Assembly: GCF_001949145.1 (NCBI RefSeq)
Contig: NW_019091651.1
Coordinates: 53,404-117,403, forward strand
Length of the DNA stretch: 64,000 nt
Direction of reading: 5' to 3'
Source: Acanthaster planci
Lineage: Eukaryota > Echinodermata > Asteroidea > Valvatida > Acanthasteridae
The translations under genes were made by a program, and so were the position numbers. A model generated the notes under the pieces. That model was not told the origin of the DNA, did not search any database, and saw only the letters and a list, made by a program, of their open reading frames with translations. Positions 12,340 through 23,794 of this stretch are shown piece by piece (within the stretch, counting starts at the first letter, position 1; every line of letters begins with the position of its first letter).

Positions 12340-12480
12340 GTAGCAACAGTTTGGGATAGGATGAAAGCAGAAGACTCCTCTCCCACAGAAATGTGGAAGA
12401 GGTCTGCTATCAAATACTTGTCCCAAACAGTCGGCTCCCTCCCATCCTCCCCACTTCAGGCTTGGATGGTTCCATACTGA
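12340..12480 (+). repeat. DIRS internal complementary region
   Basis: The segment begins with TGCATATGTAGCAACAGTTT and GGATAGGATGAAAGCAGAAG, the complement of the outer edge of the left terminal repeat (5488-5520). It ends in TTGTCCCAAACAGTC, an inverted match to its own start about 100 bases away. In DIRS elements this region lets the circular intermediate be completed from both incomplete ends. A matching arrangement is at 63821-63930. Confidence 0.65.
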
Positions 12481-12640
12481 AAAAGAGGGATGATCGTGGC
12501 AGTGGCTCCACTATGCATCACTGGTATAGAAGGCGCACTACGGCTGATCAATTTTTTAGCAAACAGAATTAGACACAAAGGAAATTTGCATATGCAGCAA
12601 CTGTTTGGGATAGGTATTCAATAGCAGACCTCACACACAT
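12480..12640 (-). repeat. DIRS right inverted terminal repeat
   Basis: It is the reverse complement of 5488-5640 with scattered differences, from GATGATCGTGGCAGTGGCTC through GACACAAAGGAAATTTGCAT and CAGCAACTGTTTGGGATAGG. The element ends about 70 bases before the acceptor of ankyrin exon B, so the insertion lies close to the splice branch-point zone. Confidence 0.8.
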
Positions 12641-12708
12641 TTCTGTAGGGGAGGGAAGGGGTTTAAGAATCCCTTCATAACTGATTGTTTGATTTGTCTT
12701 TCTTCTAG

Positions 12709-12960
12709 GGTCTTCAAACAGCAAAGAAGTATGCAGAGAATCCTGAAATCTGTAGTATAATTCACGAGGCAATATATCGCCGCCAGAAAAGTATCGTTAA
12801 TCCAACACTTTTTGAATGTGCAATGAATGGCGATGCTGACCGTCTCTATAGTACTCTTGAAGATGGGGACAATGTCAACCCATTAACTGGAACAGGGGAC
12901 TGGCCAATGTACATGGCTGTTGGAAATAGACACATCAAAGTCATGCAGCTGTTATACATG
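12709..12960 (+). CDS. Ankyrin-repeat gene, internal exon B
   Basis: This is a 252-base exon (84 codons, phase 0 on both sides). The acceptor is a very good pyrimidine run ending in CTAG at 12705-12708, and the donor is GTAAGT at 12961. The reading starts GLQTAKKYAENPEICSII, which completes the repeat begun by exon A (ending KGLT). It then has a connector YRRQKSIVNPTLFECAMNG and a further ankyrin repeat (GDADRLYSTLEDGDNVNPL, then DWPMYMAVGNRHIKVMQLL). There are no stops and no frameshift. The consistent phase and continuing repeat register join it to exons A and C. The connector suggests a specific ankyrin family, but I cannot name it with confidence. Confidence 0.92.
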
Positions 12961-15900
12961 GTAAGTTAGTAGATTGGGTAAGAGCAATGTTGTAATGAAA
13001 TCCCAACAGGACCCTGCCGGTATAAAAGTGTGGGTTCCGATTAACTAATTAACAAAGGGAAACCACTCAAAATGAACCACTAAAAGTATAAACAGGCTAA
13101 CTTGCCTTGCTGCAGAAGACTTTTATCGGCTTAAAGTATTTATTTCAATATTTATCAAATGTCAGCAAAATTTACCAAAATGAGTATATACAATAAAATT
13201 AAAAGGCTAGTTGCTCCCTGTTTTAAACAGGGCACAACGAGACAACAAGACCCACATATTCCTGTACATGTCCACTAATTCCAAATGTATAGATCAATGC
13301 AAGTGGGCTTTAACAGTTCAAACCCCTGCCCAAATGTGGGCGACGCCCTCCCCAAAAACAGTCCTGTAAAAGAAAAGAAATGCCCTGGCCACATGCACAA
13401 GAACGTACAAATCTAGAGCAAAAAGGAATGGGTGGAACAGGTTGACCCATGTCTTAAACAGATCCAAAAACTTACGTACAGAATGAAAAGAATGGAAAAA
13501 TCCCATGCCTTTAGATGTTCCCAGGTCTGTCCCAGTCAGAACCTCCCTAAAGAAATTTCCCACACCTTTGGTTTTATATGGTTTGCCAGTGATGAGTTCC
13601 TCTGGAAAATACTTATGGAAAATGCCCAGTGTCGAACTTTCACTCTCCAAGTTGGCTGCTTGAACCCCAGGGGTGCCTGAGAACCCAAAACACCGCGGAA
13701 AACAGTCTCGTTGATTCTGTGTCAAATTGTCAGAAGTTGTTCGGGAGTTGGCTTTTTGGCATATTTGCACAAAAGACATTCTTTTGGTCAAGATTTTTTG
13801 GGCTTTTTTGTAATTTGTGAAAAGGGCAGTATATTTGTCATTGTTTTTTGCTGTTTCAGGCACCGGCTGAAACACCTTTAGTGCTTCTTAATTTTTTTTT
13901 TATTTTGATTTTACTTTATTATTTTTTTCCCACTTTTGCCAATAGACATATCAGGGGTTGCTCTATACATGACTTTTGCCCCTTCCTTGGGGCCAATCCC
14001 CTTAAAATCTGGCTTATAGTTAGATTATTATTCTAAAGATGTGTGCCAAATCGTGATGTCATCATGTGATTTACTATGGGTGCGTTTGTTTAGCTTCCTT
14101 GGGGTGCCATGGGTCAGCCTTGAGTCCTTCTTTTAGCTGTGACATCATACTCCTGGCTCACCCAGGTCAGCCACCAGAAACCCTGCTTTGGGAACAGGGT
14201 GTCTGGTGGATCGAATGCGGAATCAGTGCTTGGCCAGCTTGTTTGTCATCTGCTTCAGCAAAAACACGATGGCAGATAATGTGGACACATACATGTAAGT
14301 ACTAACTATGCCATGATCATAATGAAATGAGAAATTATGTTCTTCGGAAAATATATCCAGGAACCTTAGTATTCGACCGCACAGACCCTGATGTTCAATA
14401 GTCCAGGCTCTATGAATAGGCCTAGTCCTACATGTAGGCCTAACTCTAGGTTACGCTAGACAAAATTTGATAGGCCTACAAATGCATGCACAAACTGTAC
14501 ATTAGTCGTGCAACTGATGAATCTCAAATTCCATGAAGAGGAGTACAAGCCGCAAAGTTACTGCATGTAAACTGTACAGGTAAATTTGTCACAATTTGTG
14601 CACTGAATACAGCAATCAATCTTAAGATCAGGGATGTTTCATAAAACTTTACAATTGATCTTATCTCCTGAATTCAAGTCCTGCTTCAACATGTTCAAAA
14701 AGTTGAACTGGTGCCCAGTCAAGTTGAAGGCATAGCCTGATATCAATTGAGGGTCCCTGAACTACAGCTAAAATACCACATAACCACATAATGGAAAAAA
14801 TTCCATGTACGGGCAACACTAATTTTCCCTGAAAAGTTATATCAGTCATCAGAAAGTGATGTCATTTCCATAAAGTGAATTTAAGCTTTGAACATTCTGG
14901 AGTGTTACTTAGAGAACGCTGCTTTTTCAGTCTCAGGTTTATGCATAGGGGCTCTGGATGTTGTCCGTATGTGGAAATCTTTTGCAGATAACTGTTGAAG
15001 AATGTTGACAGAAAGCTTGTTATTCCATTATTCTGATAAATGATTTCACTCCAGTTACATAACCCCCTGAATTGCTGTTTAGTAATTTTTGTTCTGTTGG
15101 TAAGCCGCGCATCATTAATTTTTCTCTCAACTGCTATAAACATGGAAAAATATGAAGTCTCATAGTGACAATTTTGTTGGTGATGTTCAGCATATTGGCC
15201 TATATTCAATTTTTGTTGGACTCGGGTATTGGTAGACTGTTGTCAGTTATGATGAGGATGGGACTGGCCACAGTATGTCTGTAGAGGCACCCAGTGCCAG
15301 AAGACTAGCCGCCGGAGGTAAAACACCTCATAATAATTTGAATGAAATAGTTTGTGAATGTTTTTTATAAAAGATAGAAGGAACCTGATCAAATAGGGGT
15401 TCAAAAGGATAATGAGTGTCATGCGAAAAAACAAATTTGTAGGCCTACATCATTAAAGCAAAAGTAATTAAAACTTATGGACTTTATCAAAGTGGAGAAG
15501 TCATTTATTGGGATGGATGTGCATGCAATCATACAGAAACCCCAAGGAAAAGGGCTAATGACCTGTGCTGCTGAATGACCTCTAGCCCACTATGTATGAC
15601 ATTGGGGCTAGGGAAGGAGGGCACTTGGAAACTACAGGTAAAAACAGCAAAAATGGGGGGCAATTCTAACAAAAAGATGGCAGTTGAATAGTGTGTCTTC
15701 TCATTCACTGAATGAACATGTTTTAATCGCCAGAATAATGTGGAACTAGGTAATTATTGTACTGTAATGTCGCCACTTTTTTGTGGGTTTCGCACACGTT
15801 TGAAAAAGGTCACAAACGCTTGTAATCTTGTCCATTGGCTTCCGGCCTTTATTATTCCTCAAAACCAGTCAAACACGCATGGAAGTTTTATACAAAGTAC

Positions 15901-16227
15901 AAGCAAAACTGAATCTCCTCTTGCATTTGCACTGGAACAAAACATACTGAAAACATGTCTGCCAGAACTGGCGCGAAACTTATGTATAGGAAAAATTCCC
16001 CAAAAGGCTACTGTGCCAGGGCCGCAGGGGCTGGCCCAAAGCCAGCCAGCAGGGACTGGCACAGCCCCATAGAGCGACACCATCACCCCCACTGGCCTGT
16101 CGGTGCCATCGCTACAGTGTTTTAATGTTTGTGTATGTGTGTTTCTGATTTTATTTTTTCAAATTTGGAGTTGCGAAACTCATCTTGAAAAATATAAACG
16201 AGGTTGCTTTAAGTAAGCACTATTAAA
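12961..16227. other. Intron 2, left part, no recognised gene
   Basis: I see no supportable gene. The longest open frame is on the minus strand at 13318-13875 (185 codons). It has no family resemblance and only a few features of a protein, so it is probably chance or an old repeat. A minus-strand frame at 14862-15209 is likewise unrecognised. Words such as TAGGCCTAC recur at 14420-14480 and 15430, a composition common in marine deuterostome genomes. Confidence 0.4.
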
Positions 16228-16366
16228 CTTTATAACACACCTTTTCCTGGTTCCTTATCCCAGTTGGCTAAAATACAGTCAAGTGTAGTTCACTATTATG
16301 CTATTACACTCCAAGACATCACACATGCATACATTCCAAAGACTAGTACCCAGTCAGGCACTAGTC
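16228..16366. repeat. Dispersed repeat copy with palindromic end (copy 1)
   Basis: The segment from ATAACACACCT to the palindromic GACTAGT...ACTAGTC end (16341-16366) has an inverted second copy at 41437-41590. Shared words are AACACACCT, GGTT, AAATACAGT and the palindromic terminus. The 26-base end of one copy is the reverse complement of the other except for two transitions. This identifies a short interspersed element of unknown class. Confidence 0.55.
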
Positions 16367-17775
16367 TAAAAAATGTTTGACTGCCTGCAGTACTCTCTTA
16401 TAGATTGCATACTCAAAAAGTATTACCCCCTGGTATAGCTGAAAACCAACAGTATCCTTTAATTGTAGAACTGCTTGTGAATTAATTATAATAAGCGAGT
16501 GGCACATGGTGCACTTTGTCGGAATTCAGGACATATTAAGTGAATACTAAAAAACAACCCAGAGCTGTTATGGGAAACTAAAGCGATTTTTAACTTTAAA
16601 ATAAAAAAATGACCTTGTCTGATTTCTTTTCTAGTTTGAGGTGCATTATAAAACACGTATTGACTGGCCTTCGGAAATAGGACAAGCTTGTGGTCACTCA
16701 GAGTCCCTGAGAGTGTATAAATGCTCCTTGTGACCTCATTTCTGTCCATGTGTCTATATTAACACCCCATTCTAACATGTCACCAAGGAACATAGAATAT
16801 AGGGTGGATCAAAATAAAAACAAAAGAAAGATATCACTGCAGGGTTGTCTGATTTAAATCACCTTGATTTAAATCGCTGATTTAAAGTGCGATTAAAATC
16901 AAGTGATTTTTAAAAATCACTGATTTAAATCTACATATTTAATTTTTTTAGTAAAAAGGCAAAAATGTTTCAATTTTTTTTTACTGATTGAAAATGTTTG
17001 CAGGTTTTGCACATTTTAAACAGCAACCCCCCCCTCTGTGAGCCTTTCAGTTCCTAGTATTAAAGAAGTACGAATTGTACACAAAATCTGGGTTGGCAAG
17101 ATTTTATGTTCAATTCTGTCCACTTGTTTCAATTTAAATCAGCTTTTTTGATTCAGTACAAGTAAGTTTATTTGATGTGAAGGATTTACTTCATTTAAAT
17201 TACCCACTTCAGAATTTAACCATAGAGGAAGGACACAGGAGTTAGAACTCTGGCGCTTCAAAGTGCTCGATGAGCATTGCCACCCGGTCAAACAAACAAT
17301 ATAAACATTCCACAAATGCCTGATTACTGCTTTCAACTTATCCAGTAATATCCTAGCAATATTTTGTGTGTTTTGTTTGCAATGAACCACAACTTATCAC
17401 TGTTACCAGGAAATAGAGAGCGAAAAGTCTCTAACAGATCTACTTTTTGCCATTGTGAATAAACTTTTTACTGTGATACGCTGCTCCATTATAAATGCAG
17501 TGTTTGTAATTTTTTTTAGTTCAAAGTTTTTGTACAAATTTGGCTAAGACTGACCAACATGTTGACCATCACTAGACAAGTTAAGTTCATAACAAACAAA
17601 ATGCGCTATTTCATCACAAGGAGTGCTCAAGAGATCTCATAAAATACCTTCTGTATAAATGCCATAATTATAATGATTCCAATAAAATACAATAGCAACT
17701 TGGCTATTCAATGGCTATTCATTCCCAAAACTCCAGAAGAAAGCATTCGATAAGGGCAGTGACTGCGCATGAACA

Positions 17776-17892
17776 TTAACCACTACCAGCCGGGGACTCC
17801 GAAATCGGAGCCGTATGGTTTATATGTGTGGCCGGGGTCTCCGAACTCGGACAAAGGAAACAGGGTCCTGTAACAAAAGACCGTACTCCAAA
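17776..17892 (+). mobile_element. Second copy of piggyBac-type MITE, runs into gap
   Basis: It starts at TTAA (17776-17779) with CCACTACCAGCCGGGGACTC and contains GGCCGGGGTCTCCGAACTCG and GTAACAAAAGACCGTACTCC. These match the nested element at 10677 in the same order. The copy is cut by the run of Ns, so its right end is unknown. Confidence 0.7.
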
Positions 17893-18011
17893 NNNNNNNN
17901 NNNNNNNNNNNNNNNNNNNNNNNNNNNNNNNNNNNNNNNNNNNNNNNNNNNNNNNNNNNNNNNNNNNNNNNNNNNNNNNNNNNNNNNNNNNNNNNNNNNN
18001 NNNNNNNNNNN
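17893..18011. other. Assembly gap (119 Ns)
   Basis: The bases are undetermined. The gap begins inside a repeat present elsewhere in the window, a usual reason for an assembly break. Confidence 0.99.
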
Positions 18012-19639
18012 CTAGCATTCAATTTGATGTTGTTTTCAGATCATACCAAGCACCATCGATGGCATGAAAATTCAACTTCCTGTACTGTCGTGTACAAAAT
18101 TTCAGGGATGCAGATTACCAGTGAAAAACTGCGTCAATGATCATAGGGTACAAAGGGGGCTTATGGGTGTGAAACAGGTGGTGTGTAGCAAGCGTTTGCT
18201 GCACTCTGGCTATGGACATACCAGGCATGCCAGAAAGCGGTAATTGGTCAGATGTTATAGTCCGGGCAGTTCAAACTCCTTCTGTATCCTTCCTCCATGG
18301 TTTAACATGGTAAAATATTGGTGTACATCAACTTTTTACATCTCTACAAGTATGCGTGTATTTTATTGAGATTAGAAATGTTAGTCTTTAACATTGTCCG
18401 AAATAAAGTGGTGTTTTATCAAGCCTTAAAATCATTGCTCTGTGAAGCTGGACCACAAACAAAATGAGACTGCGTTTTGCACATAGAGCAAGGTAAAATA
18501 CCAGCATTTTGTACAGGTACACATGTACATGTAGCATGCAAAATAAATGCATGTACCTGTTCATTGCATGTTTCTCACTCATTAGTTATTTGATGCATGT
18601 ATAAGTATCCTATTAAAAAATTCTTGCGAAATCTACTTTTGTCAAAACTTTAAAAGTTTGGTTTAAAACCTGGTATGCACTTTATCCCTTGTACACATCT
18701 ATGTGCATGTACTTGTCTCTGAAGGAAGTGTCTTCGCTGCAGGTCCATATACTGATAGGTGTTATTCTGCGGGCATTTCACCAAGGCTAAGACCTGGTGG
18801 TTTGTGAATTTAATCAAATTACTTGATTTAAAGTTCTTAATTTAAATCCAAATTTGTTAAATTTTGTCACAAAACAAATAAATTATTATTATTATTTATT
18901 CGGCCATCCACAAACAACAATACAATAGTACTGTAAAAAACAAACATCCAAGTAACAATAAAAAAAGAAGATAAAAAAAGAGGGGGAAGGGTAGGAGGCG
19001 AGGGAAGGACCAGTAGTACTAACCTCTTCGTGACGGATGACGGTAAAAGCCGCCGTAAAAATTGAGATCGTCAGCCCCCTTTTCAGCTATTATTCTCGGC
19101 CCACGCTCGAGCGAACACAGTGAAAGAAGGCAGACTCTGGCTCTTGTATACATGGTGATTGGCCTTGGTGTGTAGCCCAGAAATGAAAAGACTGAATTTG
19201 GATCGTAATCATCAGCTTCACAATAGTCCCCACTTTGAAAAGAGGCAATGGGAATGTGGAAGCATGAGTAGAGCCTTTTTGGCAGGTGGCCTTCGTGGCC
19301 AAGCGAGGCTGGTATTGTCGGGTCGGCTTTCAGAAAAAAGTTCCCGTTGTCAAGGAGTTAAAGGGAATGAGAGGATCGGTGGGTGGGAATGACGAACAAG
19401 CATTTAAAGCTGGCCAGGATAAACAAAAGTATACTGAAACAATGTTGTCCGAAGACTTATCTATCCAAACTCAAAATGCTTACAAAATAAACGTAAACAT
19501 ATAATTAGCATCTTGAACAATAACAAACAAATTTATAACTATATAACAGATAATTAAAACTGTTAAACCAAATGAATTGGAAATTAAAAATCATTCTAAA
19601 TCAACTGTTGTATATTAGAAGAAAAAAAAACGGCAAGTA

Positions 19640-19890
19640 AAGTTAGTGATAGTGAAACCAGTAGCAGAGTTGTTTGATGGACGTGTCACATCCTTGACTA
19701 GTTGCTGAACACCAAGATAATGTGGCAGATAATGTAGAATCGGCCTTCCAGTTAATGTTAAAATCACCAACAATGGTGACCCCTTCATATTATGGGAAGT
19801 CCAGCTGGATTCTGTCGAAGGCGTCTTGGAGTTTGTCCATGAAAGTTGCATCTGAATCATTTGTAGTGCTTTACTGTGATGCTTATCCAT
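19640..19890 (-). pseudogene. CR1-like endonuclease continuation
   Basis: The minus-strand frame contains PLLVILTLTGRPILHYLPHYL and GVQQLVKDVTRPSNNSAT, which correspond to the GDFN-containing block and the QLV-x-x-PTR block of LINE endonucleases. The GDFN catalytic box is not intact. It follows the 2A/PHD frame after a short interrupted stretch and ends before any RT motif. Confidence 0.55.
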
Positions 19891-19956
19891 GATAGCTCAT
19901 GTCATTGGGGTAGTCTTGGTTTAGCTGAACTGGTAATAGTGAATGCTTGATTATGG

Positions 19957-20469
19957 CTATGACACCCCACCATGGTTGTTGTGATCACGGCAAACGGTTA
20001 AGTAGTTTGGCTCACTCGACAGGATATCTACACTGTTTGCAGACATCCAAGTCTCTGTGATAAATATAGCGTCGAGGGGGTGAAGATGCAGAAATGCTTG
20101 AAAATCCTGTTGCTTAATGCAAATGCTGTGAGCATTGAATAGCACGAGATTGTGTTGGGAAGTAGGGTGTAGGGGGTTTGTGGTTACCGGTGCAGTTTCA
20201 GGCTGACCAGAGAGCTCATGGAATGAGGCATCACAGCATGTTGAGAAGGGCAGGCAGTTCACAGTGCAGCGTGGGCAAAACCAGTTAATAGAACTGTTGA
20301 TGAGTTGACTGTAATAAGTAATGGACATGTCAGAAATGCATTTCTGATGCCAATAATTCAAGCAGACTTTGCATAAAAGGGATCTTTGGTTGGTTCTCAC
20401 TGACTTGCTACACTTTCCACAGAGATCTTTAGTGGGTCCAGAATTTCTTTCAGTGTCCCCAGACAGCAA
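19957..20469 (-). pseudogene. CR1-like ORF: 2A-like motif, PHD finger, endonuclease start
   Basis: The 170-codon frame begins LSGDTERNSGP, close to the 2A ribosome-skipping consensus (D-V/I-E-x-N-P-G-P). The Pro before Gly is Ser and the Val is Thr, so skipping is probably lost. A PHD-type zinc finger follows (CGKCSKSV, LCKVC, YWHQKC, WFCPRC; C4HC3 order, residues about 17-68). The apurinic endonuclease start comes next: NLVLFNAHSICIKQQ and DAIFITETWM, whose Glu is a catalytic position. The start shown is not ATG; the frame may begin upstream. PHD-plus-endonuclease ORFs belong to CR1-like LINEs, and 2A-like leaders are known from sea urchin LINEs. Confidence 0.75.
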
Positions 20470-21562
20470 AAATTAAATGTTGCTGTTGAGTTGGAATAAT
20501 GTCTGACTGAGGCATGGCCAAACTCACTTGCTCGCTGTATATACATGGTTTGCTAGGCAGCCAAATTGAAAAAGCACAGTGAGGGAAGCTGCATTCTAAA
20601 GCACTGTGATTACAATGGCAGTTGATTGAAACACAATAGGTTGCATCATAAGGTCCATAGAATCGCTCAGGCCTGCAGGAACTCACACAGCATGGTTGAA
20701 GAGTTGTTTGAAACTGCTGAATAACTGCCAGGAAAGTTGCTAAAGTTCTCAGTTTCTGGAATGAAATTCCAGATGAAAATTGTCTTGCTGAATCAGCCAA
20801 AACAAACGCTCTCTGATGGTAGCCAATTCATGCAGCTTCCTGGGCTGATTACAGCAAGACTGATGATAAATGTCAGAGCCAAACACAGAGCTTGCATACT
20901 GGATGCCATCATTACACCACATCTGATTTCAATATAGATAACTAGACACATGCAGCTAATTTGCTTGCTTTTGAATAGACACTTGAGCCAACTTATCTCA
21001 AATTTTGATAAAATAAAAAAAAATCTGATTTAAATATAAAACAATTTGATTTAAATTTGATAAATCTGATTTATATATTTTTTTTGTTTAAATCAACTAC
21101 CCCGCATCACCGCTAATTGTTACAGAAGCACATGTGAATCAAAGGGATATATCTTCGGTTAGTGTTGTATGTCTTCTTTAAAATGAGACCCTGATCATGT
21201 CATTATATTCAAGTTTAACTGAGCGGTGACCAATTTTGTGAAAGAAAAATATATATCTTTTTTGCCACATTTAGTTTCTTTATAATTAGCATTTGTAATG
21301 TTCATGTTTTAGTTTCAGCACACAATCTCCTCATGAAACACTTTGTTTTGGGGCTGGTATGCTGTCAGATAATGGACACATACTGCCATTCAGGTTTGAT
21401 GCACATGCAGATCTTTTGGGAATGGCTCACAAATGCAGGATGGCAACAGTCATCTTTTAGAATCATCCTCCCTTCTCTTCCCCTTTCCCAATATTCCAGA
21501 AATTGCTGTCCCCTCACGAGATTATTGATTGATGTTTTAAATGATCCTTTCTTATTTAACAG

Positions 21563-22058
21563 AAGGTGGCAAAACAAAGCTCCATGAATGGACTGATGGT
21601 GAAGTCCGGAAATTGATTGTGTCCAAAGCATGAACAATTGATGAGAGAAAGTAAGCATAAAAAGCCAATCTGGAAAACAGGAACAAGAGATGGGCATACC
21701 TGCAGACAAATGTAAGGATGAAATAAAAGCTACATTCAAGGCTACGAAACCTCAGGCAAATCGAGTTGCAACTTCAACTTTTCAACTGAAATGCGTAGCC
21801 TTAAGCACAGTGACCCCACAGTTACACTGCAGTATTTCTGTGATAGTGAGTTTAATGAACGAATTCAAATGCCCTCCGAGTCTGAGGATGAAGCACAGCA
21901 ACTAAGACCAAGGAAGAGGAAATCGAAAGGAAAGTTAATCAACGGACTGCAGAATTGAAAGCCTAAATGAAGAAGGGGGACTCTAATTTCCTCTTTTTCA
22001 TGCAGACCATGCACAACGACAATAGGGAGCTAATGACAAAGATGATTGAAAAGCTGTA
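21563..22058 (+). pseudogene. Harbinger Myb/SANT-like DNA-binding protein remnant
   Basis: The frame opens with KLHEWTDGEVRKLIVSKA, the first helix of a Myb/SANT (MADF-like) domain (W-T-x-x-E-V). After a stop and a frameshift it continues with GIPADKCKDEIKATFKA, equivalent to the QCKxKIKxL third helix. A basic acidic hinge follows (SESEDEAQQLRPRKRKSKGK), then a C-terminal segment NFLFFMQTMHNDNRELMTKM like the tails of Harbinger-encoded Myb-like proteins. These proteins help the Harbinger transposase bind DNA and enter the nucleus. The transposase lies 1 kb downstream on the opposite strand, consistent with one element. At least two disabling changes are present. Confidence 0.65.
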
Positions 22059-23046
22059 GTTGAAAGAGAATATAAAGCAGTTTCTCTTTGTAAATCTGTT
22101 CAGAAATTGATTTATTATAAGGTTTAGTATAAAAAAGTGGTCTTTGTATTGCCCTGTTCATGCAGCTTTCTGTCTGGTTAAAGTGTTCCAAATAATAATG
22201 GCTTTCCTGTTTTAGCCCAAAGTTTATTTGTTTTATGCAAATCAGCTAGCCAAGTTTAAAATTATTAAGTATTAGGCTACTATTTTATGAGACTTTGTGG
22301 ATTTTTATCAAGTGTTTATTATGTTTCATGCTGGACAGTGCTGCAAAATTTCTCTACAGCATTTCAAATTTTGAAGTTGTGGCAGTTGTAAAGTAATGAA
22401 ATATGAGTTAAACATCTGGATCAAGGCATGCCATGTGTCTTTTGCATTTAAAAGGTTAGGCACTGTGTTTTACGCAAACAAATTCGAAGCATTCATAACC
22501 AATGAAGGATTGTTCACTTTATAGTTGGTATGAACAGTTAACCAGTTATTACGTATTCTTTTGTGTATCATGGTAAGGATTGCTTTTGCTCACTTTAATA
22601 AGCAGATGGGTACATGTAGAAGGGTTTTTAAATGCCTTTCTCAGTTGAGTGTCAGTTTGTCATGTTTGTGATATTGGATCATTAACTGGTGAAATATGTG
22701 AAATTGATGTTTTCAGCCATCTTACACTGCTCATAAATATGTTATTCTAGGCAGAGTCATAAAAGTATTTTAATAGCATTATAAATAAATGTTAATGTAT
22801 TGTGCATGTACTGCATTTATATCATTTACTAACAAGCACTGTGCAAATTTAATCACAACTGATGGTGCAAACAATATCTGCTAGTTTCATTCCTCCATCA
22901 TTGTCATCTTGTACAGCAACTTGGTTTTGACCACATAGTTTCAACCTCGCGTGGCTATATCACTTCAGGAAACAGTGCCTCATCATGCTGAGCTCTGCAA
23001 AGATTTTAAAGCATGCAAGCTGCCAGAATTGATGACACAAGAAATT
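22059..23046. other. Harbinger interior, no further gene seen
   Basis: This A+T-rich stretch separates the Myb-like ORF and the transposase of the same element. I find no ORF or repeat with support in it. Confidence 0.4.
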
Positions 23047-23794
23047 CTATATCACTTGCATTAAATTGAGTTTCATTCTGCCCTTCAGATGGCCAAATGC
23101 CCATTCAGTGACCTGCCTGGCAGCACTCACCTCTCTGTTGGATCTCTTCTGGTCTCTGGTCAGGTTACTATAATCTTTAAATGGTATCATCAAGAAACTT
23201 ATGAGTTGATTTGCCGTGTCACCCACAAGGAACCCCTCTTCTGGAAACTGTCGTAATGATGATTTGTACACACTTCAGTTTTGAAATATGGGTCATTCCA
23301 TGAGATTGGGACAAAATTTGTGACAGTTCCCTTGTTACATCGGTAACTTTTACCACCTGCCATGACCTGTAGAATTGGTCATTTACTCTGAAAAAAAAAC
23401 CACCTGTGTATTCAGCCTTGCAAGATGTATAACAAATGATGTCAATTTGGAATCCACGTGCAGAGAAATAGCTGTTCATACTTGATCATACCAATGTGAC
23501 AATTGACACCGTCACAGATTGTGCCCCTACCTCATGGAATGACCCATATATGGCATCAAGACAACTGCTAGGTCAGCCACAAGCAACATTGGTGAGAATT
23601 AAATTATGATCCCCTACTCCTTGGAGAAAGATTGAATGATAATGTTTACGATTAAAATAAGCTTCTAAGTGAGAATCTGATGCTTTTATTCTGATGTGGC
23701 ATCCATCAGTGGCTGCTATGATGTGTGGCAGTGTTATAGTCGAGACCTGATAGACAAAGACCCAAAGTTCCATGACTGAGACCAACCCTTTCAA
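23047..23794 (-). pseudogene. PIF/Harbinger DDE transposase (interrupted by a MITE)
   Basis: The upstream half (23573-23730, minus strand) reads PHIIAATDGCHIRIKAS and EAYFNRKHYHSIFLQGV, the Harbinger first catalytic Asp block with the NRKxxHS motif. The downstream half (23047-23271) reads LVGDTANQLISFLMIPF (second Asp, normally GDSGYPL) and SAARQVTEWAFGHLKGR (catalytic Glu in the ExAFGxLKGR block). All three acidic residues are therefore present. A 258-base MITE (23289-23546) separates the halves, and a hAT-type end at 23729 cuts the N-terminal part. Known relatives cut and paste the element into a 3-bp TWA target; this copy is dead. Confidence 0.85.
23289..23546. mobile_element. 258-bp MITE with perfect 16-bp inverted repeats, TA flanks
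   Basis: The ends TGGGTCATTCCATGAG (23289-23304) and CTCATGGAATGACCCA (23531-23546) are perfect inverted repeats. The element is flanked by TA on each side (23287-23288 and 23547-23548), which points to Tc1/mariner-type mobilisation. It is non-coding and sits inside the Harbinger transposase frame. Confidence 0.9.

Larger units (their letters stand above)
5483..12640 (+). mobile_element. DIRS-type tyrosine recombinase retrotransposon (decayed, with nested insertion)
   Basis: The segment has the DIRS layout in order: inverted terminal repeat (5488-5640), gag-like ORF, reverse transcriptase, RNase H, tyrosine recombinase, an internal complementary region (12340-12480) and the second terminal repeat (12480-12640). 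The left repeat read on the minus strand matches the right one over more than 100 bases, including TTTTTAGCAAA and GACACAAAGGAAATTTGCAT. Without the 2.84-kb insertion at 8638-11478 the element would be about 4.3 kb, somewhat short for the family. DIRS elements integrate with a tyrosine recombinase rather than an integrase, and they lack target duplications. Every reading frame is interrupted, so it is inactive. The ends are approximate. Confidence 0.85.
18880..20800 (-). mobile_element. CR1-like LINE fragment, minus strand
   Basis: Read on the minus strand the element has a 5' coding part (20469 down to about 19640) with PHD finger and endonuclease sequence. It then has about 0.7 kb without recognised coding, and ends near 18880 in an AATAATAATAATAA-type tail, usual for CR1/L2-like 3' ends. 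No reverse transcriptase domain remains, so an internal deletion of roughly 2-3 kb is likely. It lies inside the hAT-like element. Confidence 0.6.
16840..21104. mobile_element. hAT-like element rich in GATTTAAATC words
   Basis: The left end CAGGGTTGTCTGATTTAAAT is matched on the opposite strand at the right end by CGGGGTAGTTGATTTAAAC. The flanks are TATCACTG (16832-16839) and CATCACCG (21105-21112), an 8-base duplication with two C/T differences, as expected for hAT insertions. GATTTAAATC-like words cluster at both ends (16850-16940, 18800-18860, 21010-21090). No transposase of its own is recognised. The interior has been filled by a piggyBac-type repeat at 17780, an assembly gap and a LINE fragment, so 4.27 kb is an upper estimate of the original size. 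Confidence 0.65.

Noticed and set aside
13318-13875. 185-codon minus-strand ORF
   Set aside because: No family resemblance, biased composition and no neighbouring support; taken as chance or old repeat.
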